In this document: positions 23,366 through 34,791 of the stretch, piece after piece
Layout of the letters: each line of letters starts with the position of its first letter
Position numbering within the stretch: the stretch's first letter is position 1
Origin: Simmondsia chinensis
Taxonomy: Eukaryota > Streptophyta > Magnoliopsida > Caryophyllales > Simmondsiaceae
Length of the DNA stretch: 64,000 nucleotides
Direction: 5' to 3'
Assembly (NCBI GenBank): GCA_018398585.1
Contig: JAGTTD010000016.1
Coordinates: forward strand, 27,885,212 to 27,949,211
Program-made: the position numbers and the translations under genes
The notes under the pieces: model-generated
Databases searched by the model: none
The model's input: only the letters and a program-made list of their open reading frames with translations
What the model was told of the DNA's origin: nothing

Positions 23366-24593
23366 ATTTGAAAAAAGATAGTAAGCTGTATAATGCTCCA
23401 TGATCAAAAGCCAAACATAAATGGCTCCAGTTTTGATATGGTCCACTATAAGGGTGGCTTTGCTGTAAGTTTTTACATAAACGTAATGGTTTGGACTTGG
23501 ATCTAACGGACAATTGGAGGGACTATGCTATAGGGATTCTTCATGTAGTGATACTGGGTGGTAATGCTGGGACAACTAACTAAAGCTCGAAACCATATAA
23601 TGACTCTCAGTTTTTGTGTTATTAAGAATGTGTGACTAATCAAGGGTTGAAATCTAAAATAAAGAGGCGTTTCTAGATTCCGAATTGTATTAATGACAGT
23701 AAACTAGTTCATACACAATGCTTTTCTGATTGAGCCCTTGAGAAATAGGAATTGCTATTGGTGGAACAATTCCCTACAATTAATATATGGAATGTGAAAG
23801 TGGTTTCACACCAGTGCACGACAATAGTCCAAAAACTCCACGAGGTCCTACAAGTAAGAAGTGGATGCCGACACGATTCATTGTTAGTTGAATAAAGGAG
23901 CAAAGGATTTAGTTGGTGTCAAGTATCTCAATTCTCACTAATGAATTCTCTGAGGAATAAGACTGCACCAAAAACACTCTATTTGAACTGTGGTTGGGTT
24001 ACAAGAGGCTAAGATTGTAGTCTGAAAAAGAGATAATTAAAAAAGCATTTCTTAGTCCATGTTGCCATGTCAACACGTCTTCGACAGTAGGGCAAAGAGA
24101 AACTTCTTGAAGGCCACGAGTGAGCACTAGCTAGAGTTCGCTCTCACGACCGAAAAGGCTATGATGCGGTCTTATGTTCCGCTGCCAAGTGATACTATCC
24201 CAAAGGCCCATGTGACCTACAAAAACAACTTCTTTTTCCTATAATTAGGATATAAGTCCGATAAAGTACAGAAGTGCAAGGCAGGGCCTGACAACAAGCA
24301 GCCATAACACCAAAACACCCAAGTCAATAGACTGTCCGCAATCCGGACTCTAACACAAAAATCGCCTAAAGAAGGACTAGGATGGCAGAGAGGCACTTCG
24401 CCAAAGGAAACACATCCGAAAAGAGAACCCTAGCTCACAACCATCAATCGAACAAGCCACAATGCCCAAACACCTAAGACAGTCCACAACACAATACCAG
24501 CTATTTATAACAATCACCAGACTAGGTGTAATAATAATAACTAACAACAGCAAAAATAACAATAACAATAACAATAATAATAACAACAATAAT
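23366..24593. other. No recognised gene or bounded element
   Basis: This is moderately complex sequence without a convincing reading frame. A simple (AAT/AAC)n stretch lies at about 24526-24593. Part of 24100-24530 may be the 5' end of a retroelement, but I see no diagnostic motif. Confidence 0.4.
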
Positions 24594-25012
24594 TGTTGAA
24601 GTATAAAACTATTCGTAGGCCTTTATCTATCAGCTTAAGCTTTTGGGACAAATAGTTTCTTCACATGGTATCAAAGCAAATACTAAAACCCTAATACCAA
24701 AAAATAATTCCCCTCCTTGGCCGAACCCTAAATCTCATGGCGCCCTCCCCCCTTTCCTATCAGCGCCGACCTAACCAAGTTCCTTGACATGATATCAGAG
24801 CCATGTTAACCAAAAAGTCACGAGTTCGAATCTCAACAGCCCCCAATTTTAATATTAAAATAATTTAAACACAAGATATAAAGTAGGCCTCTGCACTATC
24901 TACGCTTCAAGCCCAATCGGCATTCATACGAGGGGACATATGTTGAAGTATAAAACTATTCTTAAACCTTCACCCACCAGCTTAAGCTTTGGGAACAGAT
25001 GGTTCCTTAACA
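24594..25012 (+). mobile_element. TRIM-like miniature LTR element
   Basis: Two direct repeats of about 73 bases (24594-24667 and 24940-25012) begin tgttgaagtataaaactatt and end in CA. The first is followed at once by tggtatcaaagc (resembling an initiator tRNA-Met primer site). The second is preceded by gaggggacata, a plausible polypurine tract. The roughly 270-base interior has no coding capacity and holds a second tgatatcagagcc and a gagttcgaatctc motif. Flanks are (AAC/AAT)-rich, so a TSD cannot be judged. Related copies occur at 39058-39296, 44039-45026 and 61694-61765. Confidence 0.6.
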
Positions 25013-25025
25013 ACAACAATAACAA

Positions 25026-25335
25026 TGATACAAACCGGCTTCCACCCACGCACCAACAAGATGTGCCACCTCATCCCGTTCTAGAATGTTCCCGGCTGCC
25101 ACCTCACCCCCTTCCCTACTTGTATAAATAGATAGTAGTGGTAGTGTAGAGAGTATACCAAATATGATGCAGAGCTATTGAGCTCAAGTCTCTCTCCCTC
25201 CTTGTTCTCTCTAATTTCTCCAACCCCCCTCTCCCCCCCCCCCCCCCCCCTCTTTCCCTTATGTAAAACCTTCATTATTGGAGCTTATCCTATTAAATAC
25301 TATATTTAGCTTGTGCTTTCATTTGGTTTGTATCA
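25026..25335 (+). repeat. TR-GAG-like left LTR
   Basis: TG...CA ends with a short terminal inversion (tgatacaaacc and ggtttgtatca). Tataaataga occurs near 25122 and a C-run at about 25231-25250. Confidence 0.8.
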
Positions 25336-25535
25336 ATTGATATCAGAGTGGTCTTTCCTCGGCCCCGATCACCGCCGTCGTGATCACCGATCATCATCTC
25401 GTGGGTACTATTCATCAGCAGCATCATCTTCGACAAGCTGTTCCCACCGTTCATCATCAAGGTATCTCCATCATCACCACCATTCTCGTTATCTGCATCA
25501 TCAGCTTCATCTTTGCCTCCCCTATTTTTGTTTAC

Positions 25536-25539
<4 letters not shown>

Positions 25540-25564
<25 letters not shown>
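25540..25564. repeat. Poly-A run
   Basis: About 25 A residues lie inside the leader of the gag-only element; further A-rich runs occur at 25722-25785. The leader around them is CAT-rich simple sequence. Confidence 0.9.
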
Positions 25565-25567
<3 letters not shown>

Positions 25568-25874
25568 GAGAAGCAAAAATCCTCAACAACCTCATCACCA
25601 TCTTCACAGCATCGGTTTACAGCTCATCGTCATCATCCTAAGCAACTATCGTCGACCTCCTCACTGATTTTTGAACATCATCACCAATCCCCTCAACCAC
25701 CACTGTTTCGTTTATTCCCCCAAAAAAAAAAAGAAAAGGAAAAAAAAAGAGAGAAAAAGAGAAACAAAAAAAAAAAAAAAAGAGAAGGAAAACCTCAAAA
25801 CACAACTTGCATATAAGGTGTTTGATAAAATGTCTTAACCAATTTTTCCATATTTCTACCGCCAGTAATCACCC

Positions 25875-26768
25875 ATGGCTGATGGAGGTCGGCTCCAGAC
25901 AACGGTCGTGTCACTCGAGCGTAGCAGGCAGAGGCTCGCCCAAGATATGGACCCCTCGACGGGTCAATACACCAGAAACCATCAGCTCAACTCAATCATA
26001 GAGCTCATGAGGCTTCGCCAAACAGGAAGTGTTGGCGAATATTTTATCCAGTTTGAGTCCCTAGTGGACAAGTGTTGGTTGAAGGAAAGAGATAAGATGA
26101 AACTGTCCATAGGCGATTTGAGGGACGAGATAGCAGAAGGAGTCACCATATACATGCCACAAATAGTACGCGACACCAAAATTTTGGCCAAACAATAGGA
26201 ATGTAATCTCGCCTATCTAGCGAAGTTAGCTACAAAGGAGTCTCTCAGTATGGCACCAATCACGCTATCGTCAAGCCTTGGGAATGACCGTCCCGCCAAC
26301 CCTTCTATCCAATAGCTTCCACCAACACCTGTCACAACTGAGAAGACGCCTGCCCCACTCGTTGAAGATAACGACATCTCTCCGCCTCAGCCAGCCCTAG
26401 ACTCGGGCCCCGACCCCATCACAAATACCGCCATCACTCCAACTCTTGGCGTCTCCGGGGATGCCGCCATCTCCACCGCCTCTCCTTCACCGCCAGCTTC
26501 AGATCAGGGCCCTAAATCCATTCCGGATACCGCCCCCGCTCCACTTCTTGGCATCTTAGTGGATGACGCCATTAGCCATTCAGTGACGGTAACGGATGGA
26601 CATCAGATTGTCTCTACAACCGCTTTACTCCCAGCCATCTCTGTGACTCCCACCTCTGTTCCATCTCTATTCTCCACATTCAGCTTAGGGCTGCCACTCG
26701 AGTCAGATCTTCAAGCGCCCCACCAGCTGATTTCCGAGTCTGAGGGCGTGGACACCATTTCCACCTAG
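25875..26768 (+). pseudogene. Gag-like protein of the small LTR element (two internal stops)
   Basis: The ATG at 25875 opens a frame that continues to TAG at 26766-26768, broken by TAG codons near 26196-26198 and 26312-26314. The first hundred codons hold a retroviral-type Gag segment (SIIELMRLRQTGSVGEYFIQ, then FESLVDKCW and a basic/acidic helix region). The rest is Pro/Thr/Ser-rich. Both internal stops are preceded by CAA and would be Gln codons with one C-to-T change in a CAG (CHG) context, as expected from methylation decay. No zinc knuckle or protease is seen. Confidence 0.6.
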
Positions 26769-27067
26769 CTCCCTCTCGCCCTTCATCTCTTCAGCCGTGA
26801 GGAGGAACGCCACCCGGATGACTTCGCGGATCCCGTACTGCCAAGGTTCCAAAAGTTAGTATTCGACCCGAGAGGAACCTCTACCTTCCAGAGTTGGCTA
26901 GTTGTCCGTGACCTTTGGGGACAAGGGTCTTTGGAAGGAAATGAAATGATACGAGCCAAAGTGGGATTTGGCGCACAGCAGAACGCCATCGCTCTAAATC
27001 CCCACCTCCCAGGCGACTACCTTGCTTCTGATCCTCGAGGACGAGAATCTTTTCAAGGGGTCGGTAT

Positions 27068-27373
27068 TGATACAAACCGGCTTCCACCCACGCACCAACA
27101 AGATGTGCCACTCATCCCCCTTCTAGAATGTTCCCGGCTGTCACCTCACCCCCTCCCCTGCTTGTATAAATAGAGAGTAGTGGTAGTGTAGAGAGTATGT
27201 CAAATATAATGTAGAGCTATTGAGCTCAAGTCTCTCTGTCCCTCCTTGTTCTCTCTATTTCTCTCCCCCCCCCCCCCCCACCCCCTCCCCCTTCCCTCAT
27301 GTAAAACCTTTATTGTTGGAGCTTATCCTATTAAATACTATATTTAGCTTGTGATTCTATTTGGTTTGTATCA
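27068..27373 (+). repeat. TR-GAG-like right LTR
   Basis: Clearly homologous to 25026-25335 along its whole length, with a polypurine-like caaggggtcgg just upstream. Confidence 0.8.
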
Positions 27374-27635
27374 ATTTGTTTTTTTAACGAGAAAACAAAA
27401 ATAAAGCAGTGAAATAGAAAAGAGAGATGAGAGGGTAAAAAAAAATACCTTGGGAAATGAGCTTAAAGCATGGTAATTAGGGGAGATGTTGAAGGTGTTG
27501 AAGGCCATGCAAAAGCTTGTCAAATTCAGTCTTTTGCTCGTCCACCTCGCATTCCTTGTCTGTTCGACCTTTTCATTATCCCCATATCTCTCTCTTTATG
27601 GTAAACATAATTTAATATATTCTCTTTATTTTATT

Positions 27636-27694
<59 letters not shown>

Positions 27695-28060
27695 TGATTG
27701 TATAATTAAATTAAATGAACTTAACATTAATTTTTATCTATCTTATACATTATTGCAAAGTTCCCATTTCTCTCAAAAACCTTCAAACTCTAATTCTAAG
27801 TATTATAGGCTATGACTTCCTTACTAATGGATTCATCCTTTCATTTAAGTTGGAGACTTGTATTTTTTTTGAACATTTGCATAAAAAGTTTTAAGTCAAC
27901 AAACTTTAGGCTAATTTAGCAAGATATTTTTTAAAAAATAGCTAAAGAATTGAAGGAAAATTTCAATACGAAGTTAGTGGTTAAAAGTGATAATTTAAGT
28001 TTAAAACAACGAGACATGTGGATGTAAAATTTTATTTTTTTCAAATTATGAACATCCTCC
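27374..28060. other. AT-rich stretch; microsatellite; doubtful exon remnant
   Basis: (TAA)n occurs at 27642-27690. Around 27425-27600 both strands have short open frames, one on each strand ending at a GT-type donor, but neither encodes a recognisable protein. Nothing else is supported. Confidence 0.35.
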
Positions 28061-28084
28061 GTGCATCGCACATGATAACACTAG
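28060..28084 (+). mobile_element. Helitron-like 3' terminus
   Basis: ccgtgcatcgcacatgataa can form a short hairpin and is followed by cactag then T, matching the hairpin-plus-CTRR end of Helitrons inserted before T. No 5' end was assigned. Confidence 0.45.
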
Positions 28085-28171
28085 TTATTATTATTGTTAT
28101 TACATAGTATGTATAGTGGATGTACATTATATCTATGTTATTTGTTCCAGAAGTAATAATTTTACAATTAA

Positions 28172-28627
28172 AAATTTGGATTTTTTAATTAAAAACTACT
28201 GAAATGTTAGGCATGGCTTTAAAAACTAACTGGAGATTTTATTTTTTTTAATGTTACCTGTTAATGTTAACGCCGTTAGCATCCATTCATTTTTACTGAC
28301 GTAGCATTTAAAGAGTTTTTTTAAATATTAAAATTATTTTTTAATATTTAGAAATTATTTAGATATTTAAAATGTTTTTGAAATATTTCAAATATTTTTA
28401 AATTATTTTAAATATAAATTTGAATTTTTTGAATTATTTTCTCTTTTTTATAAAAATGCCATATCAGCAAAAACTAACGGATATTAATTGCGTTAACATT
28501 AAGATGTTGCATTGAAAAATTTTTGAAAGTTTAGGTGTGACTTTGAAAAAGAAGAAAATTTAGATGATTTTTTAAAACCACACTTAAAATTTAGGTGATT
28601 TTCAATAAAAGAAATCCTAAAAAATTG
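28172..28627. mobile_element. Long-inverted-repeat MITE
   Basis: The outer 100 or so bases on each side are inverted copies (ggattttttaattaaaaact at left; complement of the right end ggatttcttttattgaaaat), converging on a gttaacg core on both sides. No coding capacity. It is related to 53118-53666. Confidence 0.55.
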
Positions 28628-28699
28628 TGGCCCAATCATGTTAACCAAGTTAGAATGACTCAAGATTCTCTTGTTCTCGCTTTTGTGGGCTTTCTTAGG

Positions 28700-28945
28700 C
28701 TCCGTTTTTGGTGAATTCATAGTTTTTTGTATTTAGAGTTGTCTCTAATTATTGAAAAAAAATTATGCAAAATTAGCGAGTTTAAGGGAATGAGTCTAAG
28801 CTCGACCTTATGGTCTTAGCTCATGCTAGTTGTAAGTCGAGCTCAAGCCATGACAACCTGAGCCAACCTTGCACGAAATTTCCAAGTTTGGTGGGTTCGA
28901 GACGAGCTCAAGTCAAGCCTTGAGTCTGACACCTGGGAAGTAACT
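28700..28945. repeat. L1 3' tail fragment plus GCTCG-rich hAT MITE fragment
   Basis: The 28700-28775 stretch ends ctctaattattgaaaaaaaa, the common L1 tail signature here. The 28795-28945 stretch has the ctcgagc/aagtcaagcc motif set of the hAT MITEs but no clean ends. Confidence 0.45.
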
Positions 28946-29179
28946 GAAGATAATTTAACTTTATTACAGTAATAAATATAATCAACATAATATCTAATAT
29001 ATACTTATAAAATTAGTGATGGAACTTAAGGTCTTTTTGGTTAAGTTTCATGTATAAAAAAAAAATGTTATTTTTTAAGGAAAACTTATTTTTCTAGAAA
29101 TTAAAAATATTTAATCTTAAAAGAGAATTTATTTTAAGTTTAAGTAGAAGCATAATCACTTCTGATTATTTTTTCGATT

Positions 29180-29900
29180 AAACTAGCTTTTATAAAAAAT
29201 TATCACTTAGATACCTTAATGTTTAAGCACTTATCACCCTAGATACTTTGACATTTTAATATATACAATGAGATATCCTATAGTTTGAATATTTTATCAC
29301 TTAGGTACCACCAAAATTTAATGACTTTTTATAAGAAAATGATAAATTTTCTAAAAAAAATATTGATGTAATGCATAATTATGATATATATATATATTCA
29401 TTAAAAATTTAGTGAATTGCTATAAAATACTCCCTGAATATTGATGTAAACTATCTAAATTTTTTCGAAACTATGCATCATGTTAGCAAGTTTCGGTGAA
29501 AAGTCAGCAAATATTAATGAATATACTTACATATTATTGAAATTTTAGAGGGCTCATTTACTAGGCAGTAAGACACCGGATCTCATTAGAACTCCGAAGT
29601 TAAGCGTGCTTGGGCAAGAGTAGTACCAGGATGTGTGATATCCTGGGAAGTCCTCGTGTTGCCAACCCTATAAGGTTGAAGGTTCTCAAAAACAACCTCT
29701 CAGCAGAGTTACATTACATCCTGAAGCAGTAAGGCTGCGTACATCCATCCCTAGCAGACCCCCACTTATACGAAAGTCTTTAAGGCATTGGATCTGTTGT
29801 TGTTGTTGTATTATAGAAATTTTAGCATTTTAAATTTTTAGAGTACCTAAATAATAAAATTTTTAAACTTAAAAATATTTTTTTATATGCTTTAAAATAT
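29180..29900. mobile_element. AT-rich MITE interrupted by a SINE
   Basis: The left part (tatcacttagataccttaat and later ttttatcacttaggtacc) matches, inverted, sequence to the right of the SINE (gagtacctaaataataaaat). A related element lies at 54686-55123. Borders are approximate. Confidence 0.4.
29549..29808 (+). mobile_element. 5S rRNA-headed SINE
   Basis: Length is 260 bases. It is flanked by a 17-bp TSD (29532-29548 and 29809-29825, one mismatch). The first 120 or so bases are 5S rRNA-like: caccggatctcattagaact, then the A-box region agttaagcgtgcttgggc, gagtagtacc and a C-box region ending cctgggaagtcctcgtgttg. The rest is the RTE tail (ggttctcaaaaacaacctct, aaggctgcgtacatcc) ending (TTG)n. 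Confidence 0.9.
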
Positions 29901-30035
29901 TAAAATATTCGGATAATAAATAATCAAACCTCGTGCATGCAATCACGTAATGCGCTCCCACGTGTCAGGGGTTACACACGTGTGCCTTCATCTTGTCAGA
30001 TTCTCCCCCGATCCCATGACACAAACGCTAAATAC

Positions 30036-30062
30036 ATCTAACTAGTATTATCCCGTGTGATA
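30036..30062 (-). mobile_element. Helitron-like 3' terminus
   Basis: Read on the minus strand it ends cacacgggataatactag before T, the same end type as at 28060. The hairpin is weaker. Confidence 0.35.
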
Positions 30063-30394
30063 TATATAGTGAATATTTATATTTTTTTTAAATATAATTT
30101 ATGCATTATCAATATATTGTTACATTAGAATTTTATTAATTTTATAAATGATACAACATTATATATATTGCAAAATAACGTGGCAAAAAATTTAAATTCT
30201 TTTTTTTCCCTTTTTTATAACCTAAAATATTAAATAATACTCTTTTAAAATTGCTTAGATTAGAGCTTGAAAGTTTTTAATGACACCCTTTAAAATTACT
30301 TGAACTATAATTCATAATAAAATAGGTGAGGCTAATCGGTGCAAATTGACACAACTTAAGCCAACAAAATAAGAAAGAAGAAGTTGTTTTTTTT

Positions 30395-31000
30395 TTTGTA
30401 AATTACAGAAAACCTCCAAACTTTTGCTTCAATAACAGAAAATTCATCACAAATAAAATCACTCATTAACTCCCTCACTTTTATAAAATTATCACTTTGC
30501 CCTTCAAAATAAAATAGTTAAGTATTTAATTTTATTTTGAAGTAGAATTTTATGTTTTGAAGAAAAATAAGAATTTTTTTATATTTATAGAAAAAAGTAA
30601 TTTTCTATATTTATAAAAATAATTATTTTAATTAATTATATAGTAGAGATATTATAATATCAATAAAAATATTATATTTTATCTTATAATATTTTTTATA
30701 AAAATTTGAAAAATATTTTTTTATCTTCTAAACTTATAATATCATTATTATAATTAATTAAAATAATTCTATTTTTTTAATAAATATATAAAAATTTCTC
30801 AATTCTATTGGAAAAAATATAAAATTTTTGTCTAATAATATAAAATTTCATTCTAAAAACACTTAATCCCCTCACTTTTGAGGAGCAAAATGGTCAAAAA
30901 AAAGTTACATAGAAGTTAAGCAATAAATTTTTAAAAGTGGGGGATTTTGTGAATGTTTTTATTCGTAAAGGGGTTTTCTATTTTTGAAATAAAAGACAGG
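30395..31000. mobile_element. Foldback-type MITE, about 600 bp
   Basis: The left end (attacagaaaacctccaaac..ctccctcacttttataaaa) and the right end (aaagtgggggattttgtgaa..ggggttttctatttttgaa) are inverted imperfect copies over more than 100 bases around a very AT-rich centre. No coding capacity. Confidence 0.5.
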
Positions 31001-31339
31001 AATTTTTTATAATTTATTTTTTTTTTTTTTAAGCACTAAGAAGTAGTAAGTTAAGGTAAGGGAGATTTTGGTGAGTTTAAGAACAGAAAAGCTATTAAAA
31101 TTTTTATTTTATTTTTATAAGTATATATAAAAATATTTCGATAATTTTAAAAAAAGTATATGCATAAAAAGAAAATGCAACTTAACTTCGACACTTTTAA
31201 CATTTCATTCAATGCATCAAAACATAAATCAAAGTGTAAATAAACTATAAAAAAATGTCTATTTTGTATAAATACATAACTAAAATTAAAAAAAAAAAAT
31301 ATTTGCATTAATTCATCAAAGAAACACAGAAAAATCTCT

Positions 31340-31555
31340 TCGAGGCCGGACATAACCCCAAGCTATTCAAGCACCCGCTTAGGGCCTCTAAAATTCAAGG
31401 GCCCCAAATTTTAGGAGATTGTGCTGTTAAAATCTTAATTGTTAATATTAATAAATTTTAATATTAAATTTTCAGAATTTTATTATATATAAAGTGCCCC
31501 CATTTAAAATATTGACTTGGAGTTCCGAAAATGTCAGGACGGACCCTGAATCTCT
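31340..31555. repeat. Diverged dispersed repeat
   Basis: The sequence agggccccaaattttaggag ... gtcaggacggaccctg resembles the two flanks of the MITE at 4923-5367 (tagggtccccaaaattttga ... atgtcagactaaccctg). It is therefore a family with at least two copies here. From 31000 to 31340 nothing is recognised. Confidence 0.45.
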
Positions 31556-31689
31556 TGGCCTTAAATCACTGCGCCCTATATTTTCTTAATTTACCACAGC
31601 TACCTATTTTCTAAGATTGCCCTCCATTTACTTAAAGTCAAAGTGTAACTAAACTATTAAAATTTGCCAATCAATTACTTATAGAAATG

Positions 31690-32110
31690 TTTATTAAAAT
31701 TTGAATCAAATCTTAGAATCTTACGATTCTACAATGTCATAATTGCCGACCGATCTGAATCCAAAGTAGAATCTTACGATTCATTGATGTTACATTAAAT
31801 TAAAGGATAGAACCGTAATACGATTTTATGATTCTAGCTATCTGACCTCGATTTTGCTAACGCATATAAATAAAAAATTAAAAAAATAAAGCATCTATTA
31901 TGAACAACCTTACTTTATTAGTTTGAAGTAAAAGAAAGTTAATTAAGCAATATATATTTTTAGTAAACCAAATTAAGTTTAGTTTTATATTTTAACCTTA
32001 ATATAAAGTTCGATTAGTGGCATCTATCTTAAAAATTTACATGATTATTATAGTATAAAATGACATATTTATGTTGCATGATAATATTTTTACCATATTT
32101 GATTATATTT

Positions 32111-32149
<39 letters not shown>

Positions 32150-32300
32150 ATATAAGGTCTTATTAATAATTTTTTTAACTGTATAATTGATACTAATACA
32201 AAAAATAAGTATAATATACGTTTAGTAGAATATTACGATTCTCAATTTGATTCTACGATTCCGATTTTGATAGCCCCTACCGGTTCTAAGTAGAATCCCG
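31690..32300. repeat. Palindrome-rich MITE-like repeat
   Basis: Multiple agaatcttacgattct-type palindromes occur near both ends, with an AT-rich middle that includes a (TA)n run at about 32115-32148. The ends are not sharply defined. Confidence 0.4.
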
Positions 32301-32399
32301 ATTCTAACACTTGCTTACAAAGGTAAATCTTCAACTCCTTACTAGGTAAATCTAAGTAGAATCCCGATCCAAATAACTGGGGCTATGTTTGGGTCAGAA

Positions 32400-33270
32400 G
32401 TGGAAGGATGTCAATCATTCTGAATTTGAATCATTTGAATATGATGAAGTTTGTGAAATTTCCCAGGAAAAGGGGGAAGAAAGACAGAAAGTACAGTCAT
32501 TAATAAGCCCGACGTCGGGTGCACTAACCATCTGAAATGAAGCTAACGGTATGGAATGTCAATTGGCTCAAAACAGGAGTTAGAGGAGTATGGTCAGTTC
32601 ATTAACCGGTAAAAGGACTAACCACCTCTTGCCTTTCCTTAAAAATAAAGTGACATCTTTTAAGCTAAGGTTGGTTGTTATGTTACGAGGAATTGACTCA
32701 ACTTCATTATGGCTTTTGCGGAGGGCTCTGGCGGAGTCCTAATCATTTTGGGAGCGATGATTCTTGAAGACTGTTATTGTTAGAATATAAGGTCGCACAT
32801 AAAGTATGTTTTTATTGGTTTGTACGCACATTGCAGTAGGAGTGGGATGATAGAAAAAGGTATAATCCCAGGTACTTGCAGTATGGAGGATTCAAAAAAG
32901 TCCATTCATGGGTGTGATTACATTGATTGGGTGCAAATTTGCTAGATTTCCAATTTTGTACTCAAGTTTCACACATACGAAAGCAGAACTCAGGGTTGTT
33001 CAGAATGGTGTGTTACGTAGCAGGATGATGACTATAGGAGTGTAGTAGCTTGTCGTTTGGATAAATCTTTTGAAGTGTTCTGATTAGGTGTGGTACCGGT
33101 GCTTGGGTTTAGGGGTTGTGATTCTTTTTTCAGCTTTATGACCACTACTTTTGGTGTTTTATTTAGTTTTTTTTTTTTTTTCCTTTTCCACACTGTGTGT
33201 CATGCGGATCTCCTTGTGAGAGGCCGGCTTCTATATCGCAAGTTTTCCCTCGATAATTATCGAAAAAGAA
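32400..33270 (+). pseudogene. L1-type LINE remnant
   Basis: A degraded coding stretch begins near 32536 with MKLTVWNVNWLKTG, which resembles the start of a plant L1 endonuclease. The 3' end (tttccctcgataattatcga then A-rich) is the L1 tail repeated elsewhere. No long frame survives; the middle is deleted. Confidence 0.45.
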
Positions 33271-33769
33271 AAACTAACCACACAATACACCCGAAAACAA
33301 AAATACATTAACTTCCACAATACTCCAAAAGCCACACCAGAAGCAAATAAACAACCGAGGGGACTTGTCAATATAATTATGGTTAACTCATGATCAAACC
33401 AACAAATGTTAGGATTAATTTTAACGTGTCTTCATTTTTTTTAATTAGTTTTTTTTATTTATAATTAGTTAGATATTCAATGAGTTTGCAATATATAAAA
33501 TATAAAACATAAATATTTTATATTTATGTTTTTTACTTTTTAAATGAAAAACTCATCACATTGTTTACACTATAAGATTTAACTAATTTCTAATATAAGC
33601 TGGTATATGTCAATATATATTCAGATTATGCGAGATATTTAACACACTCTTTCACATATAGCGTAGACCAGAGTAAACACAACATACCCCAATATGCAGC
33701 GTGAGATGTTCGATGCAATGATTTTAATAGATTTTTAAATTTAAACGCAATTTGGGGAATCAAGAAACA

Positions 33770-34163
33770 ACTACCGTTTCCAAAACTCTGTCTCAGATTG
33801 GCCGTGCATGATCAACACTGTAAAATTAAGGATCATGACTTGGTTTCAAGCAATTGTTGGCCCCACTGACATTGCCATACACCAGTATACATGAAGGAGC
33901 CCCGTAGATTGATTTGCAATTCCATTCCCAAACCAAGACAAAGATGGGCCATTCCATACTTTACATAGACTACTATCTTCACAGTAGCGATTCTAGTCAC
34001 GGACCATAGGCAAAACCGGCATCTATTGCTTTGCTTTGCCCATGTTGCGCTTCCAGCTCGTGGTTCTTTTTCTTGAGATTTCATTTTATTTCTTTATTTT
34101 GCTTCGATATTATTATAGGGACTCTCTCTGTACTCCTTCTAATTATCAAAAAAAAAAAAAAAA
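33770..34163 (+). mobile_element. L1-type LINE 3' end with poly-A
   Basis: It ends cttctaattatcaaa followed by about 16 A. A stretch near 34030-34060 (ttgcccatgttgcgcttc) recurs at 49880-49920 before another L1 tail. Confidence 0.6.
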
Positions 34164-34344
34164 GATTTGTAACTTAATGTTTTTGTTTTGATTTTATAAT
34201 GAAAAATAAATTAGAAACTATGAATAATTATAATCAAATATATTATTTTTGTTCGAGCTTTTAGAGTTGAAGAGATCTTAGGTTTAAAGCTTGTATACTC
34301 GATAAAGGAAAAGTTGTATCATATCTACCATTGTAAAAATTAGA

Positions 34345-34790
34345 GTAAATCACATATTAATACTTTAAAATTTTAGTATGTTAATTTTTTAGTGCAGAAA
34401 CTTTGTATAACAATTTTTTAGTTCAAAAGTTATATGTATTTAATAAAATAGTTCAAATAACAGTATATAAGGATGTAAAATAAGTTTCTCATGTTGAGGA
34501 GAATAGCAAGGAGATGGTGGAGTTACCAACAAATAACAAAATGTTTTACACCAGATTATATCATTATTTGAATTATTTCATTAAATGTATTTTTTTTGAT
34601 AATTAGAGAGAAAACTCTCAATACAAAAACCAACGTACACATTGAAGCAGAGCTTGAGAAAGCCCACAAAAGTAAAAAAAAAAAATAGAAATACACGTAT
34701 TGAACTAGAAACCAATTCTCAATTTCCGCCTATTTTATTAAATGCAATTAACTGTTGGACTAAAAAAAATTAATACATTAATCCTTAAAA
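34345..34790. mobile_element. AT-rich MITE with an L1 tail inside
   Basis: The left end agagtaaatcacatattaat resembles the TIR of the MITE at 61659-62120, and ttttttagttcaaaagttat matches its interior. A minus-strand L1 tail (34590-34690, tgataattagagagaaaact) lies within it. Confidence 0.45.
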
Positions 34791-34791
34791 T

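Larger units (their letters stand above)
25026..27373 (+). mobile_element. Small non-autonomous LTR retrotransposon with gag only (TR-GAG-like)
   Basis: Two LTRs of about 310 and 306 bases (25026-25335 and 27068-27373) start tgatacaaaccggctt and end ggtttgtatca. Each has TATA (tataaataga), a poly-C run and a shared 3' part. A primer-site-like ttgatatcagagtgg follows the left LTR. The 1.7-kb interior encodes only a gag-like frame with no protease, RT or integrase. This is the structure described for TR-GAG elements. LTRs differ by many substitutions, so it is not recent. Flanking five bases (aacaa, atttg) do not match. Confidence 0.75.

Noticed and set aside
24783..24840. tRNA gene (tgatatcagagcc ... 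gagttcgaatctc)
   Set aside because: A- and B-box-like motifs are present, but the spacing and flanks do not allow a cloverleaf. It is internal to the TRIM-like repeat.
27425..27605. Exon of a host gene on either strand
   Set aside because: Each strand offers a short frame ending at a GT dinucleotide, but they compete, no second exon is visible and neither product is recognised.
29549..29670. 5S rRNA-like sequence as a genuine 5S rRNA gene
   Set aside because: It is not in a tandem array, runs straight into the RTE tail, is bounded by a SINE-type TSD and has changes in the C-box region. The same holds for the other six copies.
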